A stretch of DNA of 64,000 nucleotides from Pelecanus crispus (GCF_030463565.1 NC_134643.1:78055721-78119720); one strand, 5' to 3'; shown: positions 14,601-27,657, numbered from the stretch's first letter. Numbers and translations are program-made. Notes: a model not told the origin generated them from the sequence alone.

Positions 14601-17193
14601 TGCAATTTTAATTAAAAGTAGTAGAGCCCTTGGATAGGAAGTCAAAACCTTAATTGTTAATATAGTACAATTAAGTTTCTTTGTACCTAGCTAGTAATTA
14701 CACAAAACTCACTGCGGTATGGGAAGGCTGTTTGGAAACACAGAAGCGTAGAGGTATGTAGAAGGTCTTTGCAAATACTGACTGTCTGAATTATTCTACT
14801 CTTTAAAGCCAATTTTCTTCCTTTTGTCTTAAATAGTAGTATTTTTGTGGTTCAGAGTTTGTAACTACAGCCTATTCCTTTGCTTGGGGTGGATGGTTTT
14901 AAACAGCTAAAGCAACGAGGTTTGCATGTAATGAGGTGCTGCAAGCCGATGATTCATTTTCCCTTCCTTGGTGAGCGTTTACAGAAATTTTGAGGGCTCA
15001 GCAAGGACTAGGACTCATCCAGAAGCAAAATAATCTGTCGTGAACACTCTTGAATTACGGGGAAGGCCGAATACAAATCTGTATTCTCTACTTTTGCCTC
15101 ACTTGTAGGGAGTGGTAGTCAATGCAGGACAGTGATTATTTCGGCAGTAACCTTTTCAGCATCCAGAATATTTATTGTCCAACAAAATGCTGAAAAATCT
15201 ATAGTGAGATTGGCCTTTAAAGTTTGGATTGCATGCAGAGGATGGTAATCTTAGCATAGAGTAACAGCTTTGGGTTTAGGCTGTCTTTTCTTGCTTTCCC
15301 TGAGGGAAACTTGAAACAATATGGTAAAGAGATGTACTGGAGCCCCCAAATGAGTTGGCAGCAGAGCACTGAACCTGAAGCCAGAAGCCTGTGGCTTGCC
15401 AGACCACACTGCAGTGTAATTACCAGATAGCGTTGCTGTGACTCCGGGGGCGAAGTGAGCCAGGGCAGACTGAGATCTTCATCGCTGTCCTCCTGCGTGC
15501 GGTACGGGTCTGTAGGAGGGTGTCTGTCATGCTCTCCTTTCCTGTCCTTGTTTTACATGGATGCCACTCTTTCTGAGCATCGGATAAACTCCATTTACCC
15601 TGCTCTGAGTGGAGAGTTGAATTCTTCAGTGCTTTCTGGGCTTTTTTTTTTTTTTTAAAGGAAGGAAGTTTATGGATTTCTTTTGGCAAGAAGTGCCAAG
15701 CAAACTCAAAGATGTACAGCTTCCCAAATTACTCATCTTCTCCATACAAAATTTGATGAAACATTGCATATCTCTGAGACATTTTCTAATGACCCAACAT
15801 ATCTGGCTTCATACAGAACATCTGAAAGAAACTTTTGGAAAGGAGAGCCATGGAATAAATGGCAAATGAAATCACTTTACAGCTCTGTCTCATTTGTATT
15901 ACCAGGGGAAGAGGAGAGCGATTACTTCCTGGCAAATTAGGCTACATAAAGGAGTTCTATATAAAGATTATAATAACTGCCCTAATGAGTAAGAATCAGT
16001 GATGCAAGCAGGAAGGGGAAATGCATTATCACCAGCTGCATTGCTGCCATGTATGTGAGGGTTACTGTGGTTTAATGAGCCTGGCAGGACCTGTGGTAAG
16101 CTGTCTTAGTAATTTCACCTTGCAGCAGGTGATCTCTCAGCCTGTGGGTCCCTGGCTTGCATAAAGAAGGGAAAAAAAAAAATCCTGATTTGAAAAAGAA
16201 CGTGGTGTTGCATGTTGGCAGCCCTGTGCTTGAGATGCATTTCTCTGCAGAAGAGAACTAGCCAGCTTCTCTGGGCAGCAGGCTGTTCAGCATTGCACAC
16301 ACAGCTCGTACAAACTCTTCCCAATCTGTCTCTTCTCTGCATTTCATTTCTCATGCTCTTCTGGTTCATCTAGATAACCCTCTGTAAAGCATTGCCTTTA
16401 TGTAGTCCTGTCTGATGCTTGTCTGGACTTGCATTCATTCTCTTTTAAATTCGGGGCTCTGCAAGTCTGACATCTGCTAGACCTTGTCTTCGCTGGTGTT
16501 AGAGATGTGCTATACCTGAGGAGTTACCTTGACAAGTTACACAAAAGTAACTTTTGTTACCAAACCCCACCAAAAAGTATGGCTTGCCTTCTCCTGGACT
16601 GTTCAATGAAGTGACCCTCTTGTGCTCATGGTTGTTAGGGTAAAATGTTTTCTCAAGTGACAAGACCCGAGGATGCTCATGGTTCAATGATGGACTTCTT
16701 AACTCTGTTTACTGTGCACAAGGTAGTAAACAAGGAATGAAGGGGAAGTGAAAGCTGTGTTGGAGCTCAGTAGCTAGGGGTTTTTGTGGAAATCAAAGTA
16801 AAATGGCCTTTGCCTCTTTTTGGGGCAGTGCTCCTGTTACTAATGAAAACCTTAACAACTGACTGCTTACAAAAGCACAGTCTGGTCACAGTGACTGACT
16901 GGTCACAAAAGCACTTAAGGCAGCCGCTGGAAAGTACTGGGGTACAAATTCAGAACAACTTACCTTATTCTTATGTCTTCCTTTGTACTGTACCACATAA
17001 AACCCAATGTTTTTGCAAGTGATGACTTGCCCTGTAGATAAAGCAAGAGCTGTATTTTACTATTTGGTCAAGTACAGGAGGCTATTTTTTCCCCTCCATA
17101 AATTTATAGGATTCTTAGGGGATATTTCAGGATAAAAGGAACAGAGGCAGAAACACACTGTCACCTGAAAGTCTCTTCTCTATATCCTGACAC
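11622..17193. other. Non-coding, no gene seen
   Basis: It includes the TA-rich stretch and a GC-rich pocket at about 13420-13790 that generates overlapping chance ORFs on both strands. An imperfect small hairpin lies at 16536-16560. Nothing else is supported. Confidence 0.6.
11885..11966. repeat. TA-rich low-complexity stretch
   Basis: Nearly continuous A/T with several TATATA runs. No other feature is seen. Confidence 0.65.
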
Positions 17194-17325
17194 CATCATA
17201 GAATGCTTTGGGTTGGAAGGGACCTTGAGAGATCATCGAGCCCAACCCCCTGCAGTAAGCAGGGATTGAACCTGCGAACATGGCGTTATTAGTGCCGTGT
17301 TCTAACCAACTGAGCTAACCCGGCT
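17194..17325 (-). mobile_element. TguSINE1-type SINE: tRNA-Ile head with CR1 tail
   Basis: Read on the minus strand, a tRNA-Ile-like head (GCCGGGTTAGCTCAGTTGG...) leads into a CR1-type 3' tail. The head has an A box (17306-17317), an anticodon-loop remnant CTAATAA corresponding to AAT, and a B box GGTTCAATCCC (17262-17272). The tail (17194-17252) reads, on the + strand, tcatagaatgctttgggttg then gaagggacctt...gatcatcgagcccaac. The composite is the passerine TguSINE1 architecture, which borrows the CR1 3' end for reverse transcription. The anticodon stem no longer pairs well, so it is not a functional tRNA gene. Target-site duplications are not obvious. Confidence 0.88.
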
Positions 17326-20300
17326 GGTCATTGAAGCAATCTCTCATATTGTCTGTGGAGGGGGCTCTAATGAGAGTAAATCACCACATACGGCAACAGG
17401 GGTAGGTTGGATTGCAGAAGGTGAGAGGTATGATGGTGACTTTCTCTGAAGAGACCTTGTCTGCTTCTCTCATCTCCATCGCTTCCACCATCTCCTCCAT
17501 GGCACAGCAACATGTTCTCCTAGGTGTGACTCGGGATGGACTCTGCAGTCTTCCCAGTGGAAGGCTTAGGTTTCACCCTGCCCTTCTGCGCAGAGGATGG
17601 GGTCTCCCTGTGCTCCGCCACCTCTCAGAATATGCTCCTGAAGGTGGTCCTTTCCACACTTTATGTGATGGCAAATAATCATATTAAGTGACATTGAAGT
17701 CTTTTTGCTGTGGCCCAAATTTTACGTAGCAGTTAAAAAGCTGTTTTGTGAAATTACTGGATTCTGAGAACATCCTTATGTAGGATGTTTCATAGAGACA
17801 TACTTGTGTAGGATGTATATGGCTTCTAATATTAACTGTCCCCCATGGGAAGGATGGTTATTAGGTAATTTCTAAATGAAGATACAACGCAACACATACT
17901 TAATGGTGCACTCGTTTGCCCCCCAGCATCTTGTAAGTAGTTATTTCACATCCGATTTTTGTTTTGGAGTCCAAGCAAAGTTTGCCTCTTTCCTTAAAAA
18001 AACAAGCAACCTCCCTTCCACAAAACAAACCAACCAACCAATTAAATATGGAACATTTATTTGTTCCTATTTCACGTGAATTATGAAACTAGCTTTCACT
18101 GTTCTAGTTTCTGCTTGGCTGCTATGGTGGTTAAGGCTGCTTGTTCTTCCATGAGAGTGAAAACTGGGTGGGTGAAGTAGGAGAGTTAATAGGACCAAGT
18201 TGAGTGGAAAGCTCGTAAGTGAAGATAGGCTTTCTGGGGTCAGATGTCCCCACCCGGCTCTGTTTCAGGATCTGCTGCAATGCATTTGTCAGTCGTAATT
18301 CATTATCATTTAAGGCTTATTGAGTTTGTTGGATACCTTTATTTTTATGCTCGGGCTATGTCTTGTTCCCAGCCCCAGCGTTTTGAAGCTCTGTTCCAGA
18401 AACCTCGCCACCTTGCTCCTGACACACTGCAGTGCTTGGCTTGGAGCCCTGGGCTATAGATGTCAGTGCCCTGCTATTGACAAGAGGAGTCAGACTATCA
18501 TAGCTGGAGAGCGAGCATCTCATCACAGGACAGATCCAGTGCTCCTCACGGGACCAGTGTCTTCTCCACTCTGCCATCAGGACACGTGTTGCTCTTTATC
18601 TGGGGTGTTTGCTGTGGTGATGAAGCTGTTTGGGCTGTTGTGGCCATCTAACCCTGCTTCCTGCAGAGCCTGCCAGCTGTGGTCTGAGGGCTGGATAAAG
18701 TGCTGTCTGACAAGTGGGCTGCCATCGCAGACGTGGTTTGCATATTAAGACCATGGAGGGGATGGAGAGAGCCACTGCTGGTGGCTTTTTAAATTGTTGT
18801 GTAATCGGTGTGAACTTGAAGTGATGGTCTAGAAGGGGACAATGATTTTTGCATCTCGTTGTTTATCCCATGAGTCTTGCACTCTGCCTGCATCTGTTCT
18901 GTGTCTTGAACCGCATCCATGGTATTTTCCCTGAGAGGAAAAACTTTTTTTTCTGTTCTTGCAAGACACTGACCTCTTTGAAGAGGAGAGAGACTGAAAG
19001 CTAATGAAGTTTTTCCTCTGAGGATAATGCCCTCTAATTGTTAGTGAAAGGGTATTTAATGCTGGTGGCAGCATCCTTCCTTACTCCTTAAATAAAGTCC
19101 TGTAATAGGTTGGTTATAAAGAAGATTCTTGAATAAAATCAAACAAGAAAGGCTTGTGGGGGCATGGGGCGGAGACATTTGCATTCTGCTTTCATGGTGC
19201 AGAAGCGTTCATTTCTAAGAACTAACACAAATAAAACCTTTAGCTGTCTATCCGCTAGCTGCTAAGCGCAGAGAGGGAGTAGGGTGAGCCTCACCTGCCA
19301 CTGGTGGCTGTGGGACTTGCCCTGGGGTTGCTCAGCCCCGGCTGGGGGTGGATGTCCATCCTGGCTCCGCAGCGTGTTCCCCTTGCCTGTCCTAGCTGCT
19401 TGGCACCTCCCAGGGTAGTCATTGCTTGTTTCTGGCCCTCAGCCCTCCCCTTCTTCTGAAGTAGGGATAATTTGATCATCCCCTGATAGCTGTCCAGGTT
19501 TATGATACTGAGAGCTCCTCGGGCAAAACCAACCCACATAGGTTGCAAGTGATCTTGATTTGGCTTGCTTGTTCCCTTTGTCATCCTTACAGGCGGTATT
19601 GTTTGGTCATCTTTCAGTAGTACCTCTGGGTTGCTTCCATTCCCTAGCGAGAGCTTCGTGGGATGCCAGGTGCATTTCTCCTTTTCTGGGGTGAAGAGGA
19701 AGGTGGCTGCAATTTGTAAGTGACAGTTCTGGAGAGAGATCTTGCTTTCTGTTGCAGCTGTAATGCAGGTGGATTGAGGTAGGTCTAGTCTGTGCCAGCA
19801 CTTTCCCAGGCATGAGCTCAGTTGCTGCTGTGCTGCTCCTGTCCCGTCTGCCAGCTGAAGGCATGGTCCATTTGTGGACCCAGTAGCATCCAGCATTATT
19901 TGTGGGTATCTGAAGATAAAACATGGCTTGTAAACAACTGGCCCATGATGTGATGGGAGAATGGTGTGTTGTGAGCTTTCCAGGGGGTGGAAGGAGGGCA
20001 GGGAAAGGACGTTATCGTGCTTGCAGGTGTGGTGATGGCAAAGAGCTGCCACCAACTATCCCTCAGGTAGCAGAGTTGACGAAACCTAGTTCTTTATGAT
20101 TTTGTTTCCCTTGTGTGCCTTCAGTCCACCATGACCTGTGATCCTTCTCTTTGGACCTCTTCATTTTTGCTGGTCCTTATCTCCAAATTATCTTTTCTCT
20201 CCCTTTTGGCTTGGTTTGTGGTTTCTCTCCAGTGTCTCTCACGTTGGCCACACAAGAGTCAACATGTACGCTGGATGGCCACGTGCAGATGCTGAAAGAG

Positions 20301-20867
20301 TTTGGCTGATGGGCCAAAGCAAGCAGTGAATTGTTGACTTCTTGCAGCAGAGTTTGACTCCGTGTGAGGCTAATTTGTATGTGTCTCCTCTACCTACATA
20401 CTAATTTCTCACAAAGATGTAAGAATGTGACACCTATTCGGATCTCTTTGCCTTCTGCCAAATGTGGTCAAAATTGGCTAGTGAGTTGAAAATTTAATAG
20501 GGTGAGGACTGACAAACAACACTACCACATAAACTTAATTTCCTTTAGAATCCAGGCCAGAAATATGTGGTGAGGGTTTTATTCTGCAACCATGCACTTT
20601 AAAATGGTGCGGAACAACGTGATTAGTAGAAATGGTATTTTCAGGATTATTTGCAGTCTGTATGAAAACATGACAGCTGAATCCTGTTGTGTGCATGTAT
20701 ATTAGCATGTGACCAACTTAAAAGGGCTGAAACAACTGAAGTGTCTGCATGGAGAAATAGCAAAATAAATGTATAAAACTTGTATTTATGAAGGTGGCAA
20801 AGCATCTAGTTGTGTTGATCTTAATTTCTAGGTTTTTTTAACTCAGATCTTTTGGCTGCCTCTTCTT

Positions 20868-20882
20868 AACAACAACAACAAC
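20868..20882. repeat. (AAC)5 microsatellite
   Basis: Five AAC units followed by a short A-run. Confidence 0.75.
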
Positions 20883-23800
20883 AAAAATGTGTTTTATTCC
20901 TTTTCCTGGTAAGTGCTTTTTGGTTTTGCTGTTTGCATAGCTTCCATCTCACCTCTCAGCTCTGGAAACACGGAGTTTGGATGTGTGTGCCTCACTAACA
21001 GGATTTTGTAATTTTGTGTGTTGGAGCTATTTTAGTTCCTTCTAGGAATGGCAAAGTACTGCTGTGACTGAACTTCAAAGTGAAGGATGCCCATAACAAT
21101 TCAGGATAATTGAAGGGCAGGCATCTTCCTGGAAAACCTTATGTGTGAGCCCCATCCCTTTTTGTTAAGGAATGTCTCATTCTTGTTTCTAGTAGAGTTG
21201 GGAAGGAAGACCGAAACCTGTGTGTGGCAACACCAGTCAGGTGAAGAAGATGAACAATACTGATAGAGCAGTGCCTTTTGCATTTGATGGAGCATGCCAA
21301 GGTTGAAGGTGTCCCATAAACATCCAACCAAGAGGCACACGGAGGGTTTTCTTGGCTCTTTCACATGTGTAGAAGAATGAGACCAAACCGGTGCCTGTGG
21401 GAGAGAAAACACTTGGATAATCTTTTCGTGTTGGTTTAGTGATAGCAGTGTTACAGCCCATTGTGATCATCTCACTAAAAACGCAGTCTCCTCTAATTGA
21501 AACTGTTTTAGCCTCTTGGCTTCCAGAACCAGGGCTGCTTGAGACACCAACTGGTTATTGGTATTTACACAAGGCCAGAAGTGTTGCTGAAGATGGTTGT
21601 CCACCCTGTGTGCTCTGAGTTGCCACGTGATTAACAAGATCAGTGGCTTTAGTCACCTTGGTGTCAGCAAACTTGACATAACTATGAAGGAGGCAAAATA
21701 CTGACAAGACCAGTATTTGGTGGTATCAAAGTTGTGCTATGGAAAATGTCTTCCAGTAGATTGAATTCTCTCATATCTGACTGCACAGACCTCTTATCAC
21801 ACTGCTTCTGTAACATGTGCACTGGGGGCATGAGATTCTCAATTAAGTTCATAAAATAATCTTCCGTGTCTTCCAGTCACTTCTACATCTTTGATTGACT
21901 GACGTCTGCATTTTCACAGATGATAAACTGCATATAACCCGTTGCTTTGTCTTGTAGAATAAAAACAAAGCACTAGCTGACAGGAACTGCATGGAGTGGT
22001 ACTCCAGTTCAGAGATGGACTCAGTCAGTGATTAATATAAAATTAGTCATAGATTAGTCATAATTTTTTTCCTTGCATAAATCATGTCTAGTTTCACTTG
22101 AACTCTGGTAAGTTAGTGATTTGAAAGCTTTTATTTAAACCTTCTGCAGTTTGTTCTTGCTTCTGATCTTACAAGTACTTCATTAAATAGTCTGTCTGGT
22201 GTTACTCTTCTCTGACTCAGGAGATTATATGTAATTTTTTATTATGGTTCCAGAAAGTGTTTCTTTGCTGTGGTAATGGGCTATGTTGTCTGTATCCTCC
22301 AATGCTGGTATGTTGATTCAGTGACATTTGTGCTTGTACATTGTTCAAATATACTGTTTTGTGGTAGGAGATGTTGTTGTATGAGATATCAGCTGTTTGG
22401 GTCACTGGAGTTAATGGTGTGGTTTGTTTTGCTCAGGTCCTGTTAGTTTTCACTTTGGGTTTCTGTGTGTGCCAGACCCCTCAGTTTTGGATCAAAGCTT
22501 GGTTTTTAAGCTCAAGGCTGGCACTTGCAGGATGGACAAGTACTGTTCCGGGTTTCAGCTGTGGGTGTAGTAGTATCCAAACCAGATTGGTTTGTTAATG
22601 TGGGTGCTCTGTTTTTTGTCTATGTCAAAAGATGTACATACAGCCTTCTAGACACAAAAAATAAAAATAAGGGCTAAAGCATCTGTGGTTTATGTGTTTG
22701 TCTAAGTGCAGCTAGCCTATCCCATTGTAAATAAGAGGTCTGTTACATGGTCTGCAGCAGCTGAAAAATGTATCTGGGGACAGGGTGATTTAAATGTGAG
22801 AGAGATTGGGTGTTGGTGGGTGTGGATACTTGGTGTGGATAGATGATGTATACAAATGTGGGGAAATTAATGCAAGCTGCAGTCCTGATTGCTTCCATTC
22901 AGGTTCAAACCAGCTTTTGCCCAAAAGCCTTGTACAAAAAATTGTACCATTAGTGTACCAAAATAAAAGACATGCATCAATGACTTTTTCCATGGAAAAT
23001 CATTAGGTCCCCAAATCATTCACACTATTAGTGTTTCTTCATTACTTTGCTTCTTGGCTTTATATCCTCTGCCCATCTTTCCAAGGCAAGGTAACTGGAC
23101 ATGATCTGCCTGCATTGGTGACTTCCTTGGAAGTATACATGTTATTAATTTTCCTTCATAAATTTTTGAGTCAAGTTCTATCTAGTAGCTATCGATTCAT
23201 TCTTTAAAGAGAAAAAAACTTCAAAAGGAAAAATGGTCTATTAACACAGACTAAAGGCAGAGTACACAAGCATCAAATAGGCTTCTCAAGCAAGAATCTT
23301 CTCAATGTAAGCTTTAAAAAAACAAAGATGCTTTGTACTGCCCAGCATGAGCTAGGTTATTACCATTGGAAAAGGTGAAAGTGTATGGCCAAGTTCTGCA
23401 AAAGTAACTGCTAATATATATAGATCTGGGGGAAGCCAAATAATGAGATTACAGGGACACCTGTGCATGCCTTGACAAGAAGGAGCCGTGTCTGCGTGGG
23501 AGCCTCTGTGCACACTTGTGTGAAGCCATGGCTTGGCCAAGCTCCTGCAAGTGCGGCTGGGCTTTTGGGAAGAGGCGTCTTGGCTGCGGGTGGAAGCAGC
23601 TGAGCGCTCACTCATGTTTTGTTACCCTGAGGAGTGTGTGTGGCAGACAAGGGGTAGGCATAAGAGGCTTCTTGGCAGAGGAGTCCTCTTGCCACCTCTT
23701 CTCCTGGCAGCCAAGCTGTGGAAAGGGCTGGCTGTCAGAAGAGATCTAAACGATACTACCTTGAGAAAGCAGAGGCTTTCGCATCCCCGCTCGGAAGGGA

Positions 23801-24965
23801 TGAGAGGTCAGGATGGGTGTGGAGCTGCTGACTGCCAGGGAAGCACCGGGTGGTCTCAGATGTTTCCCGGAGAGGCAACCGTGCCTGTTTGAGCTGTCAG
23901 TGCTACAGGCAGCATCAGCTCCAGTCACAGGGCCAAGCGGCTTGTCTGAACCTTCACCATGGATTTCAAGAAACACTCCCTGTCTGGGAAACTGTGGCCA
24001 CCTTCTTTAGTAGTCCCCTGCGGCAGGCTGAGCTTTGCTAATCTAGCTGATGCTGTCCTCAGCAGCCGCAGCCCTTCTGCCCAGGTCTATCCTTCCTGTG
24101 TGATTTCTTGGTGCTGAAAGTCCCAAGTCCATTGCCTGAATGACTTGCCCTCTGGTCTGACCACATCCTCAACATGTAAATGGTCCAATTACAAAACCTG
24201 ATAATCTTGAGCAGGGCTGGTCCTCACATCTGGTTCAGGCATGTGTATGTGTGTAAGGAGGCTTAGTTTGTGGAGTGCTTTGGGGTTGGAGGGGGTGGTG
24301 GGAGATACTTAAATACAAGCTTTGAGTCCTGTTGCCTGTGGAATGTATCTCCCTGTTTTCTTTTAAAAATATAGGAAGAATGTCATAGTAGCTTTTTAAT
24401 TAAAACACAAACACGTAAACATGAAGCAAGTGTGTGGGAAGGAGGAGTAATTTGAGTTGGACTGTGTCTACTTGGGTCCCGTCTTACAGTCATTTTTGCT
24501 TTTAGTAGAGAGGAGGGGCTCTCAGATCTTGTAACGCAAAGCCCTTCTTTTCTTGATCAGAAATGATTAGGCAAAGCAGATCTTTATTTTTACCTAGTAA
24601 AGAACAGACATAAACCAGATTATTTGCTTGCAGTACTCTTGAATTCTTCCAAAAATGTTCCTGAAACAAAGCTTGTAGTAGGCATAAAGCAAAGAAATGG
24701 TGCTGCTGCTTTCCTGGTAAGCCATGCCCCTAAATGCAGTGCAACGTTAATTTTTCAGATCTTTAGGCATAGGGTTGTGTCCTGTTTAAATTCACACAGC
24801 GTGTAATTGCATGCAATCATGCTCCTTTAATTTGAAAAAGAAATGGGTGGCTATTATATAAAATCCTTGATCGGCAAGGTAAATATTGTTGCTGAACACG
24901 CGAGATTTTGTAGGATTAGGATTTGTGTTTTCTTCCTGGTTAAGAGCTTATGGTCTGGAAAGGAC

Positions 24966-24985
24966 AAAAAAAAAAAAAAAAAAAA
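24966..24985. repeat. A(20) homopolymer
   Basis: Twenty consecutive A. No recognisable retroposon body lies upstream, so it is listed as simple repeat only. Confidence 0.85.
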
Positions 24986-25353
24986 TCACATCTTGCACCT
25001 CTCTCTCGTTTTATGTTTGTCTTGCAGTACTGTTTTTTCCTGGGGATACTGGAAAGGTTCCTCCAGGGCATCTGTATTTGCGTTGTTTTCTGTATGAAAG
25101 CAAAAACACAATTAACTTTTATCTCACCTGGTTTGCCTAGTCCTGCACTTCTTAAATGATCATTCCTAAAAATTGGCTCTTGGTTATGAGTGTGGTTTTC
25201 TGGGAGGCTGTTTTTGCGATGCTGAAACTGTGTTTGCATGGAACTTTGTGACTGTGGAGAGCTTAGCTCATGCTGTCGAGGCTGGAGAACTCCCATCCCC
25301 CAGATGCCTGGCTGCCCGTGTGCCCTCTGATCGGGGCTTTGTGGCGCATTTAT

Positions 25354-25378
25354 CATGTGTGATGATAAATCACACATG
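25354..25378. repeat. Perfect 10-bp inverted repeat, hairpin
   Basis: catgtgtgat - gataa - atcacacatg: a perfect 10-bp stem with a 5-nt loop. It overlaps the start of the 24-bp-period tandem repeat that follows. Confidence 0.85.
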
Positions 25379-25418
25379 CAGCTATTCCCTCGGTATATCA
25401 TGCAGCTGTTCCCTCGGT
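25375..25418 (+). repeat. Short tandem duplication, 24-bp period
   Basis: catgcagctattccctcggt (25375-25394) recurs as catgcagctgttccctcggt (25399-25418) with one mismatch. There are two copies only. Confidence 0.85.
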
Positions 25419-25998
25419 TGCCGTTCTTGGATGATAATTTACCCTTCCAGCTAAACCAGAAAAACTCCACCCTCTCCCAGAAGTCCAACAAGTCCCAGTT
25501 TTCACCCAGTGTCCCTGAGCTCCGGACTTCTCCTGGGAGCTGCCAGCCTTCCTGGCATCCTAATGCAGGTCTCAGGGTAAAGGCCCTTGGATCTCTATGT
25601 CCTGTGCCCAGTTCAGCCAGGAGAAGTACTGGGGTGAATGTCACAGCCAGCCCTATGGGAACTATTTTTGAAAACAGTCTTCAGAGGTGAGGGTGTGCAA
25701 GAGAGGTTTCCTTAGCTGTAGGATTAGAGGGAGTCTGAGATTTCTGAGGAAGTTCATTAGTAAAAATTAAACTGAGTTTGTGGAAGGAAGGAGCGGGGAA
25801 GTGTAGGCCACTTCCCTAGCAGCCTTTGAAACAAACTGTATCCTTATGGTGACAGCTTACAAGGTAGGGTCTAAGGCAGTTAGTTCACTTTTGAGAAATG
25901 CATGCAAGCGTTCCCTTCCTCATTAGATAGCGAGCGGCTATACAGCTTGCCTGAGGTGTGGGCTGTGTATGTGTAACTCTGACTCTACTGAGAAGGAA

Positions 25999-26085
25999 AT
26001 GACTAAACTTTCTGTCAAACCACAGTAACAAAGAACATCTTTGATTTACCAAAATAGTCATGGTAGAGAGTTCGGGAATAGCTGT
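25999..26085 (+). repeat. Unidentified dispersed repeat, copy A
   Basis: Begins atgactaaac, contains tctgtcaaaccacagtaaca and catctttgattt, and ends gggaatagctgt. It aligns by eye with copy B at 27569-27657 at roughly 80% identity with a couple of one-base gaps. The family is not recognised. Confidence 0.75.
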
Positions 26086-26341
26086 GGTGCTGCCGGCGCC
26101 CCACGCCGGGAAGAGCAAATCAGAGATGTGTGTTTGTGGGGAGCATGACTCTCCCGTCCTTAAAGACAGCATCGATGGAGATGGACCTGGCAGTGCTGAG
26201 AGGGAGCTTCGTTCTGAAAAGCTGCTGTGACTTTCCTGCACTGCAAATGCTTTCTGTGGTGGAGAAGATGATGAGGAAAGTGGGGCAGGGCTGTTGACTG
26301 CCTCTGAAGTGGGTGTCAAGAGGGGCAGACCGGCTGCAGCT

Positions 26342-26361
26342 GGCTGGCCGGCCGGCCAGCC
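26342..26361. repeat. Perfect 20-bp GC palindrome
   Basis: GGCTGGCCGGCCGGCCAGCC equals its own reverse complement over all 20 bases. It sits in a locally GC-rich pocket. Confidence 0.85.
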
Positions 26362-26993
26362 CGCCCTGTGCAGTGGGGCACAGCATCAAAATCCCACAGC
26401 TGCCACGCTCCGCATCTCCTTCCCTTCTGCCCGACTGCTGCCTGTGGGTCCTGGCAGCTCGGCCAGTGGGAATCCCAAAGATCCTGTCAATTTGTGAGCC
26501 TCGCCTGGCTCAGCTGGAGTTGAGTATTTGGAATGAAGGGGAGAAGCTCCATCTAATTATAGGTTTTCCATTGCAGCCCTTGGTATTACTTTAAGCAGAC
26601 TTAAAATAACACTGTTAACTAACTTTTTTTTCCCTAGCTTTGTAGTTTCATACATGACATTCTGCAGTACCCTTTATAGAAACCTCAAATATTTTTTTTT
26701 CCCTGCCTACCACATTTTGTCTCTTTTTCCATCTGGCAGATGTTTTTTTTCCTGTGTTGCACAGGGCTCGGTACGTAATTATTCTGTTGCAATAGCCTGA
26801 AGCCCCAGTCCTGTGACCGAGTCTGCTAGCACAGACTCATACATCCCTGTCGTTTGTGTTCTGTGTAATTTCTTTTCCCTGGTGTTTTTGTTAAATCTAG
26901 TCTAAAAACTGCTCTGAGAAGCAATGAGCACCCAATCATTTGTGTGCCCTGAGACCATCTATTACAGCTTTTTAGTATCTAGACCTGAAAATG

Positions 26994-27025
26994 CCTTTTT
27001 TTCTTTTTTTTTTTTTTTTCCCCCC
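26994..27025. repeat. Pyrimidine tract, T-rich then C
   Basis: About 30 nt of T with few C, ending in C6. It is low complexity, like other T-runs at 15642-15656 and 52890-52903. Confidence 0.65.
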
Positions 27026-27568
27026 GGTGCTCATCTCCCAGTCATGCACAGGCTGAATTCTCTCTGTTCTAGTTTACACCTTCTGGATATTTGCAGTTGC
27101 TGTTTGTTGCCCCAAGTCAGCAACTAGTTAGTCTGTGTCTCTTTAGCCCTACATTTTTTTGAGTTGATTCTCTGCTTTCTTATCATGTTGCTTGCTTGTC
27201 CTAAACTCTGTCAATTTGGCAAGATCTGTTCTTGCTCTTGGCGTGATTTTTGTTTAGAGAGCAGCATCTCAGCATGCCGGCGCAGTGTCCCAGGTGGGGG
27301 TGCACTGGAGCATTCCTGGTTGTTTCAATCCTTCTACCAGCTGTATCTCACTGAGCACTCATATATCAGTTACTGATTCTTAATGGGAGCTCATGCAGTT
27401 GCCTAGGTTTGGAAGTTTTTTGTTATTGATTTGGAGCTTTATTCCCCAAACTTCCCTTTTGCATTTCAAATTCAAAGTTTACCCAGAACCTTCTCCTGGA
27501 ACAATTTTGTCAAGCTTCTCACACCAAATAGCTCTTATTTTGACCACAATCTGTAGATGGGAGTATCC

Positions 27569-27657
27569 ATGACTAAAATGTTCTGTCAAACCACAGTAGC
27601 AGGCATCATCTTTGATTTCCCAAAACAGTCATAGTAAAGAGACTCAGGAATAGCTGT
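27569..27657 (+). repeat. Unidentified dispersed repeat, copy B
   Basis: Begins atgactaaaa, contains tctgtcaaaccacagtagca and catctttgattt, and ends aggaatagctgt. It is in the same orientation as copy A, 1.57 kb away. Similarity fades outside the core of about 88 bp, though weak traces such as cagtgctgagagg / cagtgctaaggg lie downstream. Confidence 0.75.

Larger units (their letters stand above)
17326..25353. other. Non-coding, no gene seen
   Basis: The longest ORF is 254 codons on the minus strand (19291-20055). It has no recognisable domain and no splice or promoter context, and is treated as chance. Simple repeats are listed separately. Confidence 0.55.

Noticed and set aside
17262..17325. 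Possible functional tRNA-Ile gene on the minus strand
   Set aside because: The anticodon stem is disrupted and the sequence is fused to a CR1 tail, so it is the head of a SINE.
19291..20055. 254-codon minus-strand ORF
   Set aside because: No recognisable domain, no splice or promoter context, and Pro/Ser/Gln-rich composition typical of open frames in GC-richer intron.
24940..25644. 234-codon minus-strand ORF
   Set aside because: It runs through an A(20) homopolymer (giving poly-Phe) and through the tandem repeat and hairpin, so it is an artefact of low-complexity sequence.
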